DNA of 23,208 nucleotides. Source: Thermodesulfobacteriota bacterium (GTDB lineage: Bacteria; Desulfobacterota; BSN033; UBA1163). Made by a program: the position numbers and the translations under genes. The notes below the pieces were generated by a model. That model saw only the letters and a list, made by a program, of their open reading frames with translations. It was not told where the DNA came from and searched no databases. Below, piece by piece: positions 1 to 7,365 of this stretch (its first letter is position 1; each line of letters starts with the position of its first letter). Location: assembly GCA_030024065.1 (NCBI GenBank), contig JASEIE010000017.1, forward strand, positions 1 through 23,208, in the 5' to 3' direction.

Positions 1-345
1 GGGTCACCGTTTGCCATCTTCCACCTGGTACCAGCAAGTGGAACAAGATCGAACACCGGTTGTTTTCGCACATCAGCATGAATTGGAGAGGGCGACCTTT
101 GGTGAGCCATGAAATCGTTGTGAAACTGATAGGTGCTACCATGACCAAGACAGGATTGAAAGTCAAAGCCAGGCTGGACAAACGGAAGTATCCACTCAAG
201 GTAAAAGTATCGGATGAGGATATGCAATCCCTCAACATCGAACCACACAAGTTTCATGGGGAATGGAACTACACGATCAAGCCAAGAAACATCAAGAGGT
301 CGAAGTAGTAAAGTTGTTCAAGTTATTTTGCAACGGCTCCTAAGC
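1..345 (+). mobile_element. Right end of an ISAzo13-like insertion sequence
   Basis: The element runs in from beyond the left edge and ends somewhere between the transposase stop (308) and about 345, where the minus-strand solute-binding protein homology begins. The segment 326-342 (TTGCAACGGCTCCTAAG) is the likely terminal inverted repeat, but the other end is not in the window, so the exact boundary and any target duplication cannot be confirmed. Confidence 0.55.
3..308 (+). CDS. ISAzo13-type transposase, C-terminal part (cut by window edge)
   Basis: This is the C-terminal ~101 residues of a DDE transposase, open from base 3 with no start inside the window. The reading begins VTVCHLPPGTSKWNKIEHRL and continues through FSHISMNWRGRPL, a stretch I recognise from ISAzo13-family transposases (the PPGTSKWNKIEHRLF block near the last catalytic acidic residue, Glu in KIEHR). 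The tail ends IKPRNIKRSK and stop at 308. It is the only convincing plus-strand gene in the window. A TTG at 60 would give a shorter ORF, but the upstream codons are plainly part of the protein. It lies immediately next to a truncated solute-binding protein gene, so the element appears to have inserted into that gene. Family recall is from memory of the motif; function as a transposase is fairly sure, activity is unknown. Confidence 0.82.
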   Translation, partial: VTVCHLPPGTSKWNKIEHRLFSHISMNWRGRPLVSHEIVVKLIGATMTKTGLKVKARLDKRKYPLKVKVSDEDMQSLNIEPHKFHGEWNYTIKPRNIKRSK

Positions 346-653
346 ATAAGGATCAAACCATTGAGCTTTGCTGCCCACATATCATTGGCACCGGCTAACT
401 CTCCGGCACCCGGTATATTTCGAACAACGATGCCAGGGCAACCAGAATTAAATTGGCTTAAATGCCTGCTTATCAGGCCCGCTGTTAGATCAGTTCCAGC
501 GCCAGCGATAACAGGAACCACAATTGCGATTACCTTTCCCTTAAAGTAGGGTTTCTCCGTGGTCGTTGGTAGTTCGGTTGGGGCTGCCCAGCAATGCAAC
601 AATGGAAAAAATATAAAACACGCTAGTGCCAAAACGGATTTAAATGTAGCCAT
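318..653 (-). pseudogene. TctC/Bug-type solute-binding protein, 5' fragment cut by IS
   Basis: About 100 N-terminal residues of a periplasmic solute-binding protein of the tripartite tricarboxylate transporter family. A signal peptide is visible (MATFKSVLALACFIFFPLL...CWAA), followed by the family block GKVIAIVVPVIAGAGTDLTAGL, RHLSQF and the signature IVVRNIPGAG at about residues 75-84. Full-length copies in this window run to 366-367 residues; here homology stops at the NGL motif (about residue 97) and the remaining residues (RSRCKIT) are read out of insertion-sequence DNA. The upstream Shine-Dalgarno is poor (GGGAG lies ~20 bases from the ATG). The isochorismatase-like gene precedes it. It is inactive as a transporter component. 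The coordinates given are the open frame; real homology spans about 345-653. Confidence 0.85.
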
Positions 654-721
654 ACTAATGCTTTTAATTTTCTCCCTCTCTCCCCTTTGTTATTACTTGG
701 CCTTTTTTAAAAGGAGCAATA

Positions 722-1390
722 TTAAAGATTACCAGCCGAATGCCATACTTCCAAGAGTTCTTCCGAGGTCACGACGTCCAAGCGTTCAGACATGATTGCA
801 AGTGCTGCTTCATGAAGGTTTTTTCGGTGGCTCCAGACGCAATCCTTCAAGACCACGGGATAGTAGCCATACTGCTCTAAGTCCTTCACAGTGGCCAACA
901 CACATCCCTCAGTCACCAAACCAACAACCACAACGGAGCTGATGCGTCTATTCCTCAATATGAGGTCGAGTGATGTCCCGATAAAGCCGCTTGAGTGATA
1001 CTTGATGATCTGTCGCTCATTCGGCCTTGGTTCCAGTTCGTCCAGAACCTCATTACCCCAAGTCCCCTCTATTTCATATTCTGATAAACCTTTGGTGTAT
1101 ACTCGCTTTTGAGCTAATCGCAGGATGGGGCCTGACTCATGGCTGCCATCTCTGGATCTGGTTCTCCGGAGGAAAATGATGAACAGACCGAGTTGCCTAG
1201 CTTCATGTAAAACTTTTTTTATGCGTGGTATAATATCTCTAATGCCAGAGATGTCTATGCCTCTTGATGCTAATGCCCCTTTGGGAGAAGCATTGTCATT
1301 TTGTATGTCTACTATCACAAGAGCCGTGTGTTTAGGGTCAGCGATCTCCTCAAGGGTTTCTAACACCTGTATCCCCTTTATTTCTTTCAT
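722..1390 (-). CDS. Isochorismatase-family cysteine hydrolase
   Basis: A 222-residue single-domain protein of the isochorismatase-like hydrolase superfamily (nicotinamidase, N-carbamoylsarcosine amidase, isochorismatase). The catalytic triad is visible: Asp28 in LVIVDIQND, Lys130 in IIKYHSSGF and Cys163 in VTEGCV, with the GTSLD motif after the Lys. Presence of Cys argues for amide or carbamoyl hydrolysis by a thioester mechanism; the substrate cannot be read from sequence. I chose the ATG at 1390 because GGGGAGG lies six bases upstream; a longer frame from GTG at 1405 would translate the ribosome-binding site itself. It follows the decayed MmgE copy by 60 bases and precedes the truncated solute-binding gene. 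It is the only member of its family here and looks intact. Length is normal for the family. Confidence 0.9.
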   Translation of the reverse strand: MKEIKGIQVLETLEEIADPKHTALVIVDIQNDNASPKGALASRGIDISGIRDIIPRIKKVLHEARQLGLFIIFLRRTRSRDGSHESGPILRLAQKRVYTKGLSEYEIEGTWGNEVLDELEPRPNERQIIKYHSSGFIGTSLDLILRNRRISSVVVVGLVTEGCVLATVKDLEQYGYYPVVLKDCVWSHRKNLHEAALAIMSERLDVVTSEELLEVWHSAGNL

Positions 1391-1419
1391 CTCGATCCTC
1401 CCCACTAGAAATACATTTT

Positions 1420-1498
1420 AAACAACAACGTATCGACCTTTTAATTCTTCTCACCGAACGAGCATGCGCCCGAGTATAGAGACGTCATCCATCGAGTC
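1420..1498 (-). repeat. MmgE 3' tail, copy A (partner at 5791-5869)
   Basis: The last ~15 codons of the decayed MmgE gene and about 30 bases beyond its stop are repeated at 5791-5869. The stretch 1432-1459 equals 5803-5830 exactly (28 bases), including sequence downstream of the stop codon, so the similarity is not explained by protein conservation. Confidence 0.8.
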
Positions 1499-2152
1499 TA
1501 AATCCCGCACGGCTTTGATGATTGCTTCGGCTCTCTCACATGAGAGGACAACTGTGGCCAAGTTTCGGAATTTCTCTTCAAGTTCCTCCCTCGTAAGTGG
1601 GTTCTCGGGAGACCCTTTAGCGAAATCCACCCTGGCTTCGTAGGTCGTCCCATTTTTTAGCTTAACTTCAACCCTGGCCGGCTTCCGTCCCCCACCTATC
1701 TCCATCGTCTTATCGTACTTCTCCTCTATCTTTCGAGACATATCCCTGACGGCAGAATCCCTGACGTTCTCTTCCGTATAATCTTTAAACCCGCATCCTC
1801 CCTTGATCAGTCTCAGGGCCAGGGCGATAGGCACTACAACACAACTGAGGTGACCGCCTCCGGGACGGTGGGTATCATCGTATTCAAAGCCGTGGCCAAA
1901 GGAGCTATTTGCGAATGCCGCAGCCTCAGCGACTGTTCTATCTCCGTAGTTTACAATTGTACAATTCCCGAAGGGTCGACTCCGCGCCCGGACGTAGTTG
2001 TATACGATCTTGCTCCATGGTTTTGTAGACGCAGCTAACTGGACTCCCAGCGAATCCAGAATCAGATCTTTCGCTTTATCAATCACCGCACCCGGTAAAT
2101 CTTCGTATCTGAATCGGCTCGCAAATTAGGCCAACTCCCTCGTCTCATTCAT
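1451..2152 (-). pseudogene. MmgE/PrpD family gene, nonsense codon plus internal deletion
   Basis: Remnant of a ~450-residue MmgE/PrpD protein. The natural start is ATG at 2152 (MNETREL, matching the starts of the two intact copies at 12842 and 17377), but codon 9 is TAA (2126-2128), after which the frame continues FASRFRYEDLPGAVIDKAKD. An open frame from GTG 2086 gives only 211 residues. N-terminal landmarks are present (ILDSLGV, FANSSFGHGFEYDDTHRPGGGH), then near 1800-1815 the N-terminal VVVPIALAL joins directly to C-terminal sequence (RLIKGG...FKDYTEENVRD), removing roughly 220 residues in frame. The C-terminal domain end (GSPENPLTREELEEKF) is kept. Two independent lesions make it a pseudogene. 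It lies between the broken CapA copy and the isochorismatase gene. Confidence 0.9.
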
Positions 2153-2233
2153 GGTAGACCTTCCTTTCCACGCGGATCTATACCGGCAAAACCTAACATG
2201 TGGGACCAAATTTTATACAGAATTTTCATTTGG

Positions 2234-2289
2234 ACCTTTTCAGCTTCTCGGCTTAGACCGAGCTTTGGACCACTACTTCGTCCCCCTCC
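2234..2289 (-). repeat. 56-base exact repeat, CapA 3' end, copy A
   Basis: Identical to 4325-4380. It covers the last codons of the CapA-like gene, the stop and about 20 bases of downstream DNA, marking a recent duplication of the CapA block. Confidence 0.9.
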
Positions 2290-2821
2290 GCCTTGAACCT
2301 TGTGGAAATTGATCCGATACCCACTCCATATAGTCTAATATCTCTCGGAAACGGTCGTCGTTTCGATTTAGGACCTCCGGTTGGGCCTGCTTGTTTATGA
2401 AAGTAGGCAGAAAAGAAACTCGCTCCACTCCTTTTCTGCTGAGCACTACCTTGGCTAACATCGTTTTCTTGCTTTCAACTGAGAACCCGTACATGTAATC
2501 TGGTTCCGTATTCCACCAGTAGAGGTTCCATTCAAACGAAATACGACGCGAGTGGGAACCACTCGTCATGAAGTTACCGATGCTATAGAAGCATACCTTC
2601 CCTTTGTAAACCTCCACCGCTTTCAAGATGTGGGCATGATGCCCCAGAATAAGGTCAGCCCCGGCATCAATGGCGGCATGGGCAACCTGGGGTTGGTACG
2701 TCGCAATCACCTTGGGAAGGTGATGTACTCCCCAGTGAAGGGACAGGATGACCACGTCTGACTGTGTCTTGACTCTACCGATGTCTTCCTGCAGCCTCTT
2801 TAGCTCATCCAGTCTAACCAC
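2254..2821 (-). pseudogene. CapA-like protein, N-terminally deleted and frameshifted copy
   Basis: Only the C-terminal half of a CapA-family protein remains (intact copies here are ~370 residues). The frame contains VVILSLHWGV, LILGHHAHILK and VCFYSIGNF, the last three fold motifs. The N-terminal metal-site motifs GGDxGP and SNHxMDWG are missing; homology starts at LQEDI just after GTG 2821. Near the 3' end one base is missing around 2301-2305 relative to the copy at 4344, so the frame runs into QGSRRRGTK and stops at 2273, whereas the ancestral frame (GDEVVVQSSV, stop at 2254-2256) is still legible. The final 56 bases, including sequence beyond the ancestral stop, are identical to the 3' end of the 4344 copy, so this is a recent duplicate. 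Not expected to be functional. Confidence 0.88.
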
Positions 2822-2894
2822 CCATTCAAAAGAGGTAAGCAGCGTTAAGACCTAATTTTCTTCTTGAATCTAGTTCTGCCGGGGAGACGATTGA

Positions 2895-3995
2895 TTACTG
2901 GAAAAGCACGTTGTATTTCTCAAGGTACACTTTCTTCATATACTCGACCACCTCTGGACGCGCCGTAACCCCCAGACGGAAAGCAGTAACCAAGTCTTCA
3001 CCGACCAGACGGAACACACCGGGGCCTAATTTTTCTGCCTCGTTCACAAACTTCGGATCCTTCGTGACCTCTATAGCTGCTTTGCTTAAAAGTTCAACAC
3101 AATGCTTGGGTGTTTGCGGAGGCAAGACAATGCCCTTGCCAAGAGTGCGCAGACCTATCTGTAGTAGGCATACATCCCAAGCAATCCCGGAAGGCGCTTT
3201 CCCAAATATCTGCTGGTAGAGTTCCTTGATCGTGGGCACGTTCGGCGCTGCCGGCTCCTTCACCACATCTCCCTTGGCACCGATCAGTCCGCCATGAAGG
3301 ATTGGTACAACTTCGCCCTTCTCTGCAAAGGGTTTCGTGATAAAATTGTAAGACCCCGTAGAGCCACCACTGAAGTTGATCTCGCCAGAAATGAAGGCAA
3401 ACCAGGCATCCGCGCTGCCCTTGTAGCCCCAGATAACCTTTTCAGTTTGAAATCCTAAGAGCTCCTTAAACCAAACGAAGGCAGATCCGGGACCCGATGT
3501 GGGAGAAGAATGGCCATAGATTAGTCCCTTCGCCGTCATGATGTCCTTGGGTTCCTTGACCATGCCCGGCCTGGCATACAACACGAGGCCGTCTGCCTCG
3601 CCTAAGATGGGATACCCTTCCTCGAGCTTATACTCGATTCCTTTTGGCCGCAAAATGTTATTCAGGTTTGTCTTTCCTCCCAAGAGCAAAACAGTTAGAC
3701 CGTCGGGCTTTGATGCCCACGCTGAGTTGCAGGCAACCAGGCCTCCTGCAGCGGGCTGGTTACGAATGACTATGCTAGGGTTTCCGGGAATATATCTCCT
3801 CAAGTGCGTGCCCAATAAACGTATCCAAGGGTCATCTCCACTACCGGCACCCTGGGGTACCCAAACAGTGATAACCTTTCCCTCATAATAGGGCTTCTCG
3901 ACGGTTGGCGCGGCAGGAGACGGCGCACTTCCCAGCAAGAGGCTTACCCCAGTCAACACCACAACCAGACTCGACAAGAAACAAAGTTTACTCAT
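2895..3995 (-). CDS. TctC/Bug-type periplasmic solute-binding protein
   Basis: A 366-residue extracytoplasmic solute receptor of the tripartite tricarboxylate transporter family (Bug-type, binding small di- or tricarboxylates or similar acids in the periplasm). The N-terminus is a signal peptide (hydrophobic residues ~5-22, cleavage near residue 29 in SPAAPT). The family block GKVITVWVPQGAGSGDD (about 39-55), IPGNPSIVIRNQPAAGG and KEPKDIM follow; the first glycine loop (QGAGSGDD rather than AGGGxD) and RNQPAAG (rather than RNMPGAG) differ from the other copies here, suggesting another ligand. The C-terminal EPAAPNVPT and PPQTPKH motifs are present. A strong GGAGG lies nine bases from the ATG. 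It follows CapA (4344) and precedes the broken CapA. No TctA/TctB membrane subunits are nearby. Confidence 0.93.
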   Translation of the reverse strand: MSKLCFLSSLVVVLTGVSLLLGSAPSPAAPTVEKPYYEGKVITVWVPQGAGSGDDPWIRLLGTHLRRYIPGNPSIVIRNQPAAGGLVACNSAWASKPDGLTVLLLGGKTNLNNILRPKGIEYKLEEGYPILGEADGLVLYARPGMVKEPKDIMTAKGLIYGHSSPTSGPGSAFVWFKELLGFQTEKVIWGYKGSADAWFAFISGEINFSGGSTGSYNFITKPFAEKGEVVPILHGGLIGAKGDVVKEPAAPNVPTIKELYQQIFGKAPSGIAWDVCLLQIGLRTLGKGIVLPPQTPKHCVELLSKAAIEVTKDPKFVNEAEKLGPGVFRLVGEDLVTAFRLGVTARPEVVEYMKKVYLEKYNVLFQ

Positions 3996-4343
3996 TTTCG
4001 TTTTCCTCCTCCCTATAGAGATTTGAACCTAAACGTCTTTTTCTATTGCTTTATCTCAATTTGCACCTCCCCACAAATTGAAATACCCTGACACGAAGCG
4101 GCCATTCTTTATCCCTACTTCCGACCAACTCTACTCGTGAGCCAAGCTCCTAGCGATCCTACCGTATTTCATACCCTACCCCCATCACTCCGAGCATTCG
4201 CACCTGCGGTCACCCGAGTACCGTAACACGGAGTAGGCACAACTTGTTTTTCCTAACGGGCCGCCTTTTTGGCTTCCCTTCAGTAGGCCCTCCTCTCGAA
4301 GACAATTTGATGTAAGTTGCTTGAACCTTTTCAGCTTCTCGGC
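3996..4343. other. 348-base spacer with no recognisable gene
   Basis: Between the CapA stop and the solute-binding protein start. The last 19 bases (4325-4343) belong to the 56-base repeat shared with the broken CapA copy. On the minus strand near 4175 an ATG opens a short frame (MKYGRIARSLAHE, then a stop) that I do not recognise. I see no terminator with a T-run and no clear promoter. It may be decayed coding DNA. Confidence 0.4.
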
Positions 4344-4380
4344 TTAGACCGAGCTTTGGACCACTACTTCGTCCCCCTCC
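4325..4380 (-). repeat. 56-base exact repeat, CapA 3' end, copy B
   Basis: Identical to 2234-2289; spans the stop codon of the intact CapA-like gene and the flanking non-coding bases. Confidence 0.9.
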
Positions 4381-5456
4381 ACCTTGAACCTATGGGGAAA
4401 CTGATCCGATACCCACTCCACGTGATCGAGGATCTCCTGAAACCGTTCGTCTTTCCTATTCAGAGATTCTGGTTGGGCCCGGTTGTTTATGAAAGTAGGC
4501 AGAAAAGAAACTCGCTCCACTCCTTTTTTGCTAAGCAATACCTTAACCAGCATAGTCTTCTTGCTTTCGATCGAAAACTTGTATAGGCTTTCGGGCTCTA
4601 TTTTCCACCAGAAAAGATTCCATTCGGTTGGAACGCTGAGCCTTCGGGACCCAGTGGTCATAAAGTTGCCAATGCTGTAAAAGCATACCTTCCCCTTGTA
4701 AACCTCTATCCCTCTCAGAACATTGGGATGGTGTCCCAAGATGAGGTCAGCCCCGGCATCAATGGCTGCATGCGCAACTTGTGGCTGGTATGTAGCAATT
4801 ACTTTCGGAATATAACGCACTCCCCAGTGAAGAGATAGGATTACTGCATCTGCATGCGCCTTGGCCCTCCTGATATCTTTCTCCAAAGCCATCAGATCTT
4901 CCTCGAAAGGAACAGTTATAATTTTGGGAGGTGAACCAGGCTGGAAGTCCCCCGGTTCATAATAGGTATGTGCGCGCATAGGCGCCACTCCGGCCTTGCC
5001 GGGTCCAGCAGCCTGTCCATCCCGCAAAACCGAGCAGTAAGCCAAGATGGCTATCTTAATACCCTTTTTTTCTACTACAGCAGGCCGGCGGGCTTCCTTC
5101 TCATTTCTCCCCGCTCCTATGACCTTTATGCCCATGCTGCTTAATAGTTTCACAGTATCCAGCATAGGCTCGGGTCCCCAATCCATGGCATGGTTGCTTG
5201 CCAGCGAAACCACATCAATTTTGGCTTTTTTGAATATTGACGCCATGTCTGTATCGAGACGGGTATGCCCGGGCGGGCCATAAGCAAATTGGGGAGGCCA
5301 TCCGCGTCTGGAATAAGTGCGTTCACATTGCACAAAGCGAATATCTGCTTGCCTTATCACAGGGATTATTTTTTCAGCAAATCGATCCACCGGTTTGACA
5401 ACGGGTCCTACATCCCCACCAGCAAGTAGTGTCAAAGTGCTAGCCGCTTGCTTCAT
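4344..5456 (-). CDS. CapA-family (PGA_cap) metallophosphoesterase-fold protein
   Basis: A 370-residue protein of the CapA family, named for capsule poly-gamma-glutamate synthesis but built on a calcineurin-like metallophosphoesterase fold. Visible metal-site motifs: LAGGDVGP (Asp15), SLASNHAMDWG (Asn88-His89), ILSLHWG (His210) and GHHPN (His242-His243), then CFYSIGNF. The last motif normally ends in His (GHHPH or GHHAH); here it is Asn245, unlike the paralogues. No signal peptide or membrane segment is seen, so it is probably cytosolic, unlike membrane-anchored CapA of Bacillus. Start: AAAGGAGG lies upstream of ATG 5456; a longer frame from 5507 reads through an IS3 remnant out of that element's own frame and is not genuine. 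It is followed by a solute-binding protein gene. Substrate unknown. Confidence 0.88.
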   Translation of the reverse strand: MKQAASTLTLLAGGDVGPVVKPVDRFAEKIIPVIRQADIRFVQCERTYSRRGWPPQFAYGPPGHTRLDTDMASIFKKAKIDVVSLASNHAMDWGPEPMLDTVKLLSSMGIKVIGAGRNEKEARRPAVVEKKGIKIAILAYCSVLRDGQAAGPGKAGVAPMRAHTYYEPGDFQPGSPPKIITVPFEEDLMALEKDIRRAKAHADAVILSLHWGVRYIPKVIATYQPQVAHAAIDAGADLILGHHPNVLRGIEVYKGKVCFYSIGNFMTTGSRRLSVPTEWNLFWWKIEPESLYKFSIESKKTMLVKVLLSKKGVERVSFLPTFINNRAQPESLNRKDERFQEILDHVEWVSDQFPHRFKVEGDEVVVQSSV

Positions 5457-5473
5457 AACCACTTGCGCCTCCT

Positions 5474-5599
5474 TTAGAACTTTCGAATGTAGGTGATATC
5501 CGCACACCAGACCTGATCAGGCCGATCGATCACCACATCTCTCAGCAAATAGGGATACCTCTTATGCTCCTGAGTGGATTGACTCAATCGAGGATTAGG
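5474..5599 (-). pseudogene. IS3-family OrfB, internal fragment
   Basis: Forty-one codons reading NPRLSQSTQEHKRYPYLLRD then VVIDRPDQVWCADITYIR before a stop. The HKRYPYLLR and PDQVWCADITYI motifs are those at the start of the integrase core of IS3-family OrfB; the Asp in WCADITYI is the first catalytic residue. The remaining two acidic residues are absent, so it is inactive. Its stop overlaps the Shine-Dalgarno of the CapA-like gene. Confidence 0.85.
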
Positions 5600-5714
5600 A
5601 TAGATGGACTCCAAATTCACTGGACAACTGGGCAAGGGTCTTTTCTCCTTTCACAGCTTCCAGTGCGACCTTGGCCTTAAAAGCAGCATCATGTCCTCTC
5701 CGCATGTTACCCAT
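5595..5714 (-). pseudogene. IS3-family OrfA, N-terminal fragment
   Basis: Thirty-nine residues from ATG 5714, beginning [20 protein letters not shown] and continuing [17 protein letters not shown] before a stop. This is the helix-turn-helix start of an IS3-family OrfA (transposase_8 type), normally ~90-100 residues. It lies upstream of an orfB piece in another frame, as expected after an internal deletion. Confidence 0.85.
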
Positions 5715-5790
5715 CGTGCCATTCCTCCTTCTCGGTCATGGCAGGCTAACATGCACCTTATACCTCTGTCCAGTTTTTGGGGATTATTAT

Positions 5791-5869
5791 AAACAACATC
5801 TCATCGACCTTTTAATTCTTCTCACCGAACAGGCATGCGCCCGAATATCGATATATGATCCAACGAGTC
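5791..5869 (-). repeat. MmgE 3' tail, copy B (partner at 1420-1498)
   Basis: A copy of the end of the decayed MmgE gene and its downstream bases, with 28 exactly matching bases at 5803-5830. The IS3 remnant lies directly next to it. Confidence 0.8.
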
Positions 5870-5882
5870 TCAGGGCCAGGGC
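5822..5882 (-). pseudogene. MmgE/PrpD gene remnant (last codons only)
   Basis: Read leftward, the last codons translate DSLDHISIFGRMPVR and stop (5822-5824), matching DSMDDVSILGRMLVR of the decayed MmgE gene at 1451. Just upstream, 18 bases (5866-5883) equal 1809-1826 exactly, which encode ALALRL in that gene, so the two pieces are joined by a deletion of roughly 110 codons across a short shared GACTC. Beyond 5883 no MmgE homology is seen. Confidence 0.7.
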
Positions 5883-5946
5883 GGAAAAACGGATTGAACT
5901 GATCTGCAGTGACTTCTCAGAGATCACAAAGAATGTAATAAAACTA

Positions 5947-7317
5947 TTAAATCCTCTTCATAAGAAACAGTGTTAAAACATCTCGAAGATTTCTTGCCTC
6001 TTCAAGGTGCCATAGCCGTTCCAGTATCTGTTTTATTCTTGATGACTTCAGCACCGGCTCTGCCAGCTTTCGGAACTTTGCCTCGATCTCTTGGTCAGTC
6101 ATGGGGTTCTTAGGATGTCCCTTGGCATAGCGGACTTCTCTAACGTGTTTTTCTCCGGACGTTGTGATTACCTCGATCCGGAAGCAGTTGGTCTCTGGAT
6201 AAGTCTTGGTGAACTCTGCGTTCCTGCGTACCTCGATCCTCTGCATTAGGGCGCGGATTTTCGGATCTTTAATCTTTTCCTCGCTGAAATCATCCAGCCA
6301 GAGACTGCCTCTGATTAACGCTACAGCAAGGACGTAGGGTAGGCTATGGTCTGCTGTTTCCCGAGTAGTAGGATTCCACTTGTCCGGACTGTCAGCCGTT
6401 GCATCAACCGCAATATCATAGGTCTCTACGACGACTCTCAAAATATCGTCAACCTTCCCTCCCAGAGCTTTGTGAAGTTCTATGGCCGGTTGAACGGCGC
6501 ATTGATTGTGATATTCTGCGGGCATGTATTTGAACTTGGCATCCTCAACTTTGAAGGGCTTTCCGTTACCGCCGAATGTTGGCAACTTTATGGGTCCGGT
6601 CACCTGTTTGAAAAATCCCTTGGGCCCTTCGAATGCCTCTTCTGGTCCTGTTAAGCCTCTGCCAGCCATCAAGGCAGCGAACACACCGTTGCGGCAGGCA
6701 TTGGCTTCAGCACATCCCTTCCACATGGACAAGGTGCCCACCCGGGTCTGGCGAAGAGCAACGTTAGCAGTGGCTGCAAGAGCCAGAGCATTGGCCATTT
6801 GCTCCCTGGTGAGTCCTAAAGCTTTACCAGCACCGACGGCAGAGGAAATGGCTACATAGGTTACACCGTCCCAGCCTTTATCACGGAGAAGCGCTGTCTC
6901 TCCGAACCTTCCCTGCACCTCATAAGCCAGGACAATTCCTGTAATCACTGTTCGAATGTCGGCTCCAGCATACTCTGCGGCTGCCATTACCCCAGGGATG
7001 TTGCCGCTGGGGTGTCCAGCCTCAATGGCCATACTGGTATCGCTGAAGTCCAGGTAACGTACCATAGACCCATTGGCAAAAGCTGCCAGCTCAGGGGTAG
7101 TGCTGTGCCTGGTGCCCAAGACAGTGGCTCCTGGCTTGGATTTTGCTTCTAAGGCATAAGCCCGGGCTATCTTCGATGGTTCTGCCCAGTAGGCCCCCAT
7201 GGCACAGCCCAGGCTGTCGATGATTCGTCTTTTGACCTGGTGCACTGCCTCTTGAGGTAACTTTTCGTAGGTCAAAGAAGTAGCGTAATCCGTCAGAAAT
7301 TGCAGGGTATTATCCAT
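5947..7317 (-). CDS. MmgE/PrpD family protein, PrpD-like subgroup
   Basis: A 456-residue MmgE/PrpD protein, full length for the family. It resembles 2-methylcitrate dehydratase (PrpD) most among the copies here: NGSMVRYLDFSDT (Asp90, Asp93), GHPSGN (His102), the FKYMPAEYHNQ block (His270), which parallels the PAEFH block of PrpD, and ETADHSLPY (320-328). Lys200 sits in SMWKGCAEANA, where family members carry an active-site Lys. PrpD dehydrates 2-methylcitrate to 2-methylaconitate in propionate catabolism; no prpB or prpC is present here, so the substrate may be another tricarboxylate. A GGGGG-containing ribosome-binding site precedes ATG 7317. It is downstream of a solute-binding protein gene (48 bases). 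Confidence 0.9.
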   Translation of the reverse strand: MDNTLQFLTDYATSLTYEKLPQEAVHQVKRRIIDSLGCAMGAYWAEPSKIARAYALEAKSKPGATVLGTRHSTTPELAAFANGSMVRYLDFSDTSMAIEAGHPSGNIPGVMAAAEYAGADIRTVITGIVLAYEVQGRFGETALLRDKGWDGVTYVAISSAVGAGKALGLTREQMANALALAATANVALRQTRVGTLSMWKGCAEANACRNGVFAALMAGRGLTGPEEAFEGPKGFFKQVTGPIKLPTFGGNGKPFKVEDAKFKYMPAEYHNQCAVQPAIELHKALGGKVDDILRVVVETYDIAVDATADSPDKWNPTTRETADHSLPYVLAVALIRGSLWLDDFSEEKIKDPKIRALMQRIEVRRNAEFTKTYPETNCFRIEVITTSGEKHVREVRYAKGHPKNPMTDQEIEAKFRKLAEPVLKSSRIKQILERLWHLEEARNLRDVLTLFLMKRI

Positions 7318-7365
7318 TGCTTATCCCCCATAATCAACCCATTTGAAAGACGAAGAATCCCTTTA

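Larger units (their letters stand above)
5474..5787 (-). mobile_element. IS3-family insertion sequence remnant, internally deleted
   Basis: An IS3-type element reduced to ~310 bases. One end is visible as CCCCAAAAACTGGACAGAGG (minus strand, 5782-5763), typical of IS3-family termini carrying CTGGACA. It is followed by the first 39 codons of orfA and then, in another frame, an internal piece of orfB; the rest of orfA, most of orfB and the right end are gone. The remnant abuts the ribosome-binding site of the CapA-like gene. Confidence 0.82.

Noticed and set aside
5457..5507. N-terminal extension of the CapA-like protein to 387 residues
   Set aside because: Those codons are out-of-frame IS3 orfB sequence; the ribosome site AAAGGAGG supports 5456.
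5671..5976. A plus-strand frame ending KRIELICSDFSEITKNVIKLL
   Set aside because: It overlaps the IS3 and MmgE remnants on the other strand; the last part looks faintly coding but matches no family I know and has no start signal.
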